Assembly (NCBI GenBank): GCA_016302185.1
Contig: JAEDOC010000033.1
Span: 1-17,085, forward strand
Direction: 5' to 3'
DNA from: Clostridium sp.
GTDB lineage: Bacteria > Bacillota > Clostridia > Lachnospirales > Lachnospiraceae
Length of the DNA stretch: 17,085 bases
The notes under the pieces are model-generated. The model was given only the letters and a program-made list of their open reading frames with translations, searched no databases and was not told the origin of the DNA. A program made the position numbers and the translations under genes. How positions within the stretch are numbered: position 1 is the stretch's first letter; each line of letters begins with the position of its first letter. Positions 12,845 to 17,085 of the stretch are shown piece after piece.

Positions 12845-15766
12845 ATGAAATTGAGAAAAATGGTCCTGAAAATCAACGGTGTTGATCGTATCTTCATGTG
12901 TGATCCGGAGAACGACAGACTGTCTGATGTTCTGCGTCGGTTAGGGCTGACCGGCGTTAAGGTAGGATGCGGAACCGGTGTCTGCGGATCCTGTTCTGTC
13001 ATTCTGGATGGTAAGGTAATCCGTTCCTGTACAAAGAGAATTACTCAGGTTCCGGAGTATTCCGAGATTACTACTATCGAGGGAATCGGAACTCCGCAGC
13101 ATTTACATCCGCTGCAGGTAGCATGGATGAACTTTGGTGCCGTACAGTGCGGTTTCTGCGTACCGGGCTTCATTGTTTCCGCTTACGCACTGCTTCAGGA
13201 GAATCCGAACCCGACCCGTGAGGAGGTTCGTGACTGGTTCCAGAAGACAAGAAATGTCTGCCGCTGTACCGGTTACAAGCAGATCGTAGATGCTGTTATG
13301 GCAGCGGCGAAGGTGATGCGCGGCGAGTGCTCCATCGAGGATATCAAGTTCAAGAATCCGGCAGACGGTGAGTACTACGGTAAGCCGGTGGTTCGTCCGG
13401 ATGCTCTGGGCAAGGTTTGCGGTCTTGCAGATTACGGCGATGATCAGGCGCTGAAGATGCCGGCAGGAACTCTGCACTGTGCAGTAGTTCAGCCGAGAGT
13501 AGCTCATCACGCAAAGATTCTGGCAATCCATACCGAAGAAGCGGAGAAGATGCCCGGCGTAGTGAAGGTAATTCTTGCAAAGGATATTATCGCAGCAGGC
13601 GGAACCAACATCATGGCTGAGGGTCAGTTCCATGAGAGAAGTACCGTTCTTACTCCGTCCCGTAAGGTATTACAGGATGAGAAGATCCATCGCTGGGGTG
13701 ATGTTGTTGCCCTGGTAGTTGCAGATACCCATCGCCATGCACGTGCGGCAGCTGCAAAGGTTACCGTAGATATTGAGCAGCTTCCGGAGTACTTAACCTA
13801 CCTTGAGGCAGCGATGCCGGATGCAATGCGTATCCATGAGGATACTCCGAACATCTTCTGCGAGCAGCCGGTATTAAAGGGTGTTGGCCTTGAGGATGCA
13901 GAGAATGTAAAAGAGATGATTGACAACGCTCCGTATGTAGTTGAGGGAAGCTTTGCTTCCAGCCGTGAGCCGCACCTTTCCATCGAGGGCTGCGTACTTC
14001 AGGCTTACTGGGGCGATGACGGCATGCTGACTATTCAGTGTAAATCTCAGTGTACCTATTCTTCCATCGGACGTCTGGGTAACTGCGTCGGCGTACCGAA
14101 GGATAAATACCGTATCATTATGAACCCGACCGGTGCAAGCTTCGGCTGGTCCACCAATGCCGGTGATATCGCTCTGGCAGCAGCTGCCTGCGTAGTAACC
14201 GGTGAGCCGGTATCCTTATCCATGAGCTATGAAGAGCATCAGCACTTCAGCGGCAAGAGATGCCCGTCCTACTCCAACGGCCGTCTGGCTTGCGATGAGA
14301 ACGGTAAGATTCTCGCTGCTGAGTTTGATTTTGGTCTGGATCACGGCGCATATTCCTGGGGCGGCGACGATGTTATGACAAAACCGCCGAGATTTGCATT
14401 CTTCCCGTACAATGTTCCGAACGTAGCCGGTCTTTGCCGTGTAGCAAACACCAATCATACCTTCGGTACCGCATACAGAAGCTACGGTTCTCCGCAGGCA
14501 TTCACCTTAAGTGAGCCGCTGATGGATATGATGGCTGAGAAGCTGGGCATGGATCCGTTCGAGTTCCGTTATAAGAATATCTGCCGTGAGGGCGAGCTGA
14601 ACATCAACAGCTATCCGTATCCGCAGTATCCGATGGAGCGGATGATGGATATCATGCGTCCGATCTATGAGAAGGCCGTTGCTGACGCTAAGGCTGCTGA
14701 CACACCGGAGAAACGCCGCGGTGTTGGTCTTGCATGGGGCGGATTCAACGTAACCGAGGGTGTTACCGACAGTGCAGAGGTTGCTCTGGAGCTGGCACCG
14801 GGCGGAAAGATTAAGAAATATGATACCTGGCATGCGATGGGACAGGGCGGTACCGTAGGTTCTGTGATGGTAACTCTGGAGGCATTAAAGGAGTTAAAGA
14901 TCACACCGGAGGATATCCAGTTAATCCAGAACGATACCAAGCTTTGCCCGGATACCGGTATGGCAGGCGCAAGCCGTTCCTTATACATGGACGGAAATGC
15001 AACCAAGATTGCAGCAGAGAAGCTGCTTAACGCAATGAGAAAAGAGGACGGAACCTTCCGTACCTATGATGAGATGGTAGCAGAGGGAATCGAGACCAAG
15101 TATCTTGGCCGCTATGAGACCACTGCAACTCCGGGTCTGTGCAGACTGGATCCGAACACCGGTATCGGTGATCCGACTCCGGCATTTACCTACTGCTTAA
15201 ATATGGCTGAGGTTGAGGTTGACACCGCAACCGGTAAGACCACCGTTCTTAAGTTCACCTGTGTTGACTTCGTAGGCCGTGTTGGTAATATCGATGCGGT
15301 AAACGGACAGGCATACGGCGGAATCTCTCACAGCATCGGTTTCGCATTAAGCGAGGATTACCATGATGTGAAGAAGCATGCCAATATGTTCGGTGCCGGC
15401 GTACCGTACATCAAAGATATTCCGGATGATATCGATGTAATCCATATGGACGGCGATGTAGCAGACGGTCCGTTCGGTTCTACCGGTGCATCTGAGGCAT
15501 TCCAGGCTTCCGGTCACTGTGCAGTATTAAATGGTATCTACAATGCCTGCGGCGTTCGCATCCATGAGATTCCGGCTCTTCCGTCCAAGGTAAAGGCTGG
15601 TCTGGATGCTATCGCAAAGGGTGAAAAGCCGGCTGAGCCGAAGAAGTACTTCTTAGGTTCCGATCTGTATGAGGAGCTGGAGACCATCAAAGAGAATCCG
15701 GTACAGCCGGGTCCGGGCGGCCTCTACATCTCCCTGGATGATCCGACCGCTGAGCGTCCGTTCTAA
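12845..15766 (+). CDS. Molybdenum hydroxylase, Mop-type aldehyde oxidoreductase / xanthine dehydrogenase family
   Basis: This 973-residue single-chain enzyme carries two [2Fe-2S] clusters and the molybdopterin domain. The plant-type cluster uses Cys42, Cys47, Cys50 and Cys62 (GCGTGVCGSC). The second uses Cys102, Cys105, Cys139 and Cys141 (CGFC, CRC). The Moco domain starts near 180 and includes YRSYGSPQ (544-551), GQGGTVG (666-672) and the catalytic Glu884 in GSTGASEAF. There is no FAD domain between, as in Desulfovibrio gigas Mop (about 907 residues), so electrons must leave to another protein; the Fe-S flavoprotein downstream is a good candidate. The substrate may be an aldehyde or an N-heterocycle such as a purine; motifs cannot decide. 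AAGGAGG (12831-12837) lies 7 nt before the ATG. Codon use (many CGT, GTA, CCG) resembles that of a highly expressed gene and differs from the CGG-rich neighbours. Confidence 0.92.
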   Translation: MKLRKMVLKINGVDRIFMCDPENDRLSDVLRRLGLTGVKVGCGTGVCGSCSVILDGKVIRSCTKRITQVPEYSEITTIEGIGTPQHLHPLQVAWMNFGAVQCGFCVPGFIVSAYALLQENPNPTREEVRDWFQKTRNVCRCTGYKQIVDAVMAAAKVMRGECSIEDIKFKNPADGEYYGKPVVRPDALGKVCGLADYGDDQALKMPAGTLHCAVVQPRVAHHAKILAIHTEEAEKMPGVVKVILAKDIIAAGGTNIMAEGQFHERSTVLTPSRKVLQDEKIHRWGDVVALVVADTHRHARAAAAKVTVDIEQLPEYLTYLEAAMPDAMRIHEDTPNIFCEQPVLKGVGLEDAENVKEMIDNAPYVVEGSFASSREPHLSIEGCVLQAYWGDDGMLTIQCKSQCTYSSIGRLGNCVGVPKDKYRIIMNPTGASFGWSTNAGDIALAAAACVVTGEPVSLSMSYEEHQHFSGKRCPSYSNGRLACDENGKILAAEFDFGLDHGAYSWGGDDVMTKPPRFAFFPYNVPNVAGLCRVANTNHTFGTAYRSYGSPQAFTLSEPLMDMMAEKLGMDPFEFRYKNICREGELNINSYPYPQYPMERMMDIMRPIYEKAVADAKAADTPEKRRGVGLAWGGFNVTEGVTDSAEVALELAPGGKIKKYDTWHAMGQGGTVGSVMVTLEALKELKITPEDIQLIQNDTKLCPDTGMAGASRSLYMDGNATKIAAEKLLNAMRKEDGTFRTYDEMVAEGIETKYLGRYETTATPGLCRLDPNTGIGDPTPAFTYCLNMAEVEVDTATGKTTVLKFTCVDFVGRVGNIDAVNGQAYGGISHSIGFALSEDYHDVKKHANMFGAGVPYIKDIPDDIDVIHMDGDVADGPFGSTGASEAFQASGHCAVLNGIYNACGVRIHEIPALPSKVKAGLDAIAKGEKPAEPKKYFLGSDLYEELETIKENPVQPGPGGLYISLDDPTAERPF

Positions 15767-15794
15767 TCTTTTTAAAATAAATAAAGAGGGATGG

Positions 15795-15831
15795 CAATAT
15801 CCGCGGGCAGATTGACTGTCCGCGGATATTG
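15795..15831 (+). other. Strong intercistronic hairpin without T run
   Basis: CAATATCCGCGGGCAG pairs with CTGTCCGCGGATATTG over 16 bp with one G-U pair and a 5-nt loop. No T run follows, so it is not a standard intrinsic terminator. It may protect the 3' end of the hydroxylase message or mark a processing site. Confidence 0.75.
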
Positions 15832-15840
15832 TGCTATCGT
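15812..15840 (+). promoter_or_regulatory. Possible promoter of the flavoprotein gene
   Basis: TTGACT, 17 nt, TATCGT. It overlaps the hairpin at 15795-15831, so hairpin and promoter may be the same conserved DNA read in two ways. Confidence 0.35.
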
Positions 15841-15889
15841 CGAAATAGATACAATGAGGAGTAGCAGGAACATACCCGGAGGTTACGAG

Positions 15890-17085
15890 ATGAGCTTTTT
15901 AAATGAGTTTGAACAGACACTGGCAGAGCGCTGTCATCAGAACGAACCGCCGTTTTGTCAGGCGGCCTGCCCATTCCGACTGGATATCAAGGATCTGGAG
16001 GATAAATGGAAAAAGGGGCGTTACAATGCGGCCTATCGTGCCTATCAGAATAAGGTGGGATTTCCGAAGATTGTATCGGAGCTCTGTGACAGACCCTGTG
16101 AGAAGGCCTGTATCCGGGCGCAGGTGGATGGTCCGGTGTCGTTGGGCCTGATGGAAAAGGCAACAGTGGATTTTGCGAAGCGGAAGACCCCAAATGCTTA
16201 TAATCTGCCGTCGAAAGGAAAGACGGTGGCGATTATCGGCGGCGGTTTAAGCGGCCTGGGCTGTGCGCTGTGCCTCTGCAATAAAAAGTATGAAGTAACA
16301 ATTTATGAAAAGGAAAATTTCCTGGGAGGTCATGCCCGCGGCTTCATGGATGCGGAGGTCTTTGATGCGGAGTTGGAAAATCAGTTCCAGTTCGAGACGT
16401 TGAACCGGCGGCTGGGGGAGGAGATCACCTCTCTGGATCGGATAAAAGAAGAATATGATGCGGTTTATGTGGCGACGGGAACCGGCGGCCCGGACTTCGG
16501 TCTTTCTCAGGATCCGGGCGGAGCCTTTGCCACGACAGTGCCGGGAGTATTTATCGGAGGCGGCGTGGTCGGCGCCGGTACGATGGAGGCGCTGGCGCAG
16601 GGAATGGATGCCTCCCATGCCATGGAACGGTATTTGAAAACGGGGATGATGAATGAGCCCTTCCTTCCCAAGGGAACAAAAATCTGTATGGATGCATCTC
16701 AGGTGGAAAAGAAAGAGCCGGTACTTCCGGCGGAAGGCGGGCGCTTTTCGAAAGAGGAGGCAGAGGCGGAGATTGGACGCTGCTTAAGATGCTCCTGTAA
16801 TGCCTGCATGAAGGCCTGTGATATCATGCGCCTTCGGGAGAAAACACCGCGGAGAATCTACGAAGAGGTTTATATCACCATTCATCCCGGAACCTTGTCC
16901 CGTGACGGTACCTGGGCGACCCGCCTGATTGCCAGCTGTGATCAGTGCGGCCTATGTAAGCAGGTATGTCCGCAGGATATTGATTTTGGAGAATTCTTCT
17001 TAAAGAGTCATCGGGCCATGCATGAGAAGGGCGCGATGCCCTGGGCCTTCCATGACTACTGGCTGCGGGATATGGAATTCTCCTC
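15890..17085 (+). CDS. GltD-like FAD/Fe-S oxidoreductase, partial (C-terminus beyond window)
   Basis: 398 codons are visible. The N-terminal GltD-type Fe-S domain has Cys15, 23, 27, 66, 70 and 74 (CQAACPF, CDRPCEKAC). An FAD-binding motif follows: VAIIGGGLSGLG (113-124), then YDAVYVATGTGG (189-200) and VPGVFIGGGVVGAGTMEAL (217-235). The usual NAD(P)H-binding Rossmann subdomain, which should sit between the last two blocks, seems absent, as they are only about 16 residues apart. Next is a ferredoxin-like pair of clusters, CLRCSCNACMKAC (298-310) and CDQCGLCKQVCP (350-361), like those of HdrC or LutB. The gene continues past the edge, and a CCG-type heterodisulfide-reductase domain there is possible but not seen. 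GGAGG (15878-15882) lies 7 nt before the ATG. It follows the hydroxylase in the same direction and probably exchanges electrons with it. Confidence 0.85.
   Translation, partial: MSFLNEFEQTLAERCHQNEPPFCQAACPFRLDIKDLEDKWKKGRYNAAYRAYQNKVGFPKIVSELCDRPCEKACIRAQVDGPVSLGLMEKATVDFAKRKTPNAYNLPSKGKTVAIIGGGLSGLGCALCLCNKKYEVTIYEKENFLGGHARGFMDAEVFDAELENQFQFETLNRRLGEEITSLDRIKEEYDAVYVATGTGGPDFGLSQDPGGAFATTVPGVFIGGGVVGAGTMEALAQGMDASHAMERYLKTGMMNEPFLPKGTKICMDASQVEKKEPVLPAEGGRFSKEEAEAEIGRCLRCSCNACMKACDIMRLREKTPRRIYEEVYITIHPGTLSRDGTWATRLIASCDQCGLCKQVCPQDIDFGEFFLKSHRAMHEKGAMPWAFHDYWLRDMEFS

Noticed and set aside
12845..15766. Selenocysteine in the hydroxylase
   Set aside because: The frame has no internal TGA, and no selenocysteine insertion signal was seen.
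16247..16618. 123-codon minus-strand frame
   Set aside because: Antisense to the flavoprotein gene, whose frame stays open with clear FAD and Fe-S motifs.

Overview
The window looks like chromosome from an anaerobic, low-to-mid GC Firmicute, most likely a gut Lachnospiraceae (Clostridium cluster XIVa type). The grounds are strong AGGAGG ribosome sites, sigma-A promoters, class III anaerobic ribonucleotide reductase, a flavin reductase-rubredoxin fusion, a KapD-like exonuclease with a zinc-ribbon tail, and a DD-carboxypeptidase with an Ala/Glu-rich tail. Family assignments come from reading translated sequence and motifs; no search was run.

Left part (1-8.2 kb), ordinary chromosome in short units. 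A minus-strand operon holds a flavin reductase-rubredoxin protein followed by a sensor-regulator cut by the window edge. Divergent from it is a DEDDh exonuclease. It converges on an unusual fusion of a DUF1461/TIGR01906 membrane domain with a penicillin-binding DD-carboxypeptidase, and the two share a bidirectional terminator. A HAD phosphatase converges on a DUF4145-TM-SH3b protein in the same way. Then trmB, a possible 47-residue ORF and a thioredoxin gene lie in one direction.

Middle (8.2-11.75 kb): a lone tRNA-Lys(CUU) with a strong promoter and a wobble-rich terminator, a gene-free stretch with a large nested inverted repeat, then nrdD-nrdG preceded by two NrdR-type boxes 32 bp apart.

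Right part (11.75 kb to end): the most interesting region. A strong promoter starts a leader of about 360 nt, rich in hairpins. It ends in a textbook intrinsic terminator just before the first ribosome site, which is riboswitch architecture. Downstream are a C_GCAxxG_C_C family protein, a two-[2Fe-2S] molybdenum hydroxylase of the Desulfovibrio Mop/xanthine dehydrogenase family, and a partial GltD-like flavoprotein with several Fe-S clusters. That flavoprotein seems to lack the NAD(P)H-binding subdomain. The leader resembles the Moco riboswitch class as I remember it and would fit control of a molybdoenzyme by its own cofactor. The flavoprotein is the likely redox partner. No CRISPR array, insertion sequence, prophage or rRNA was seen.
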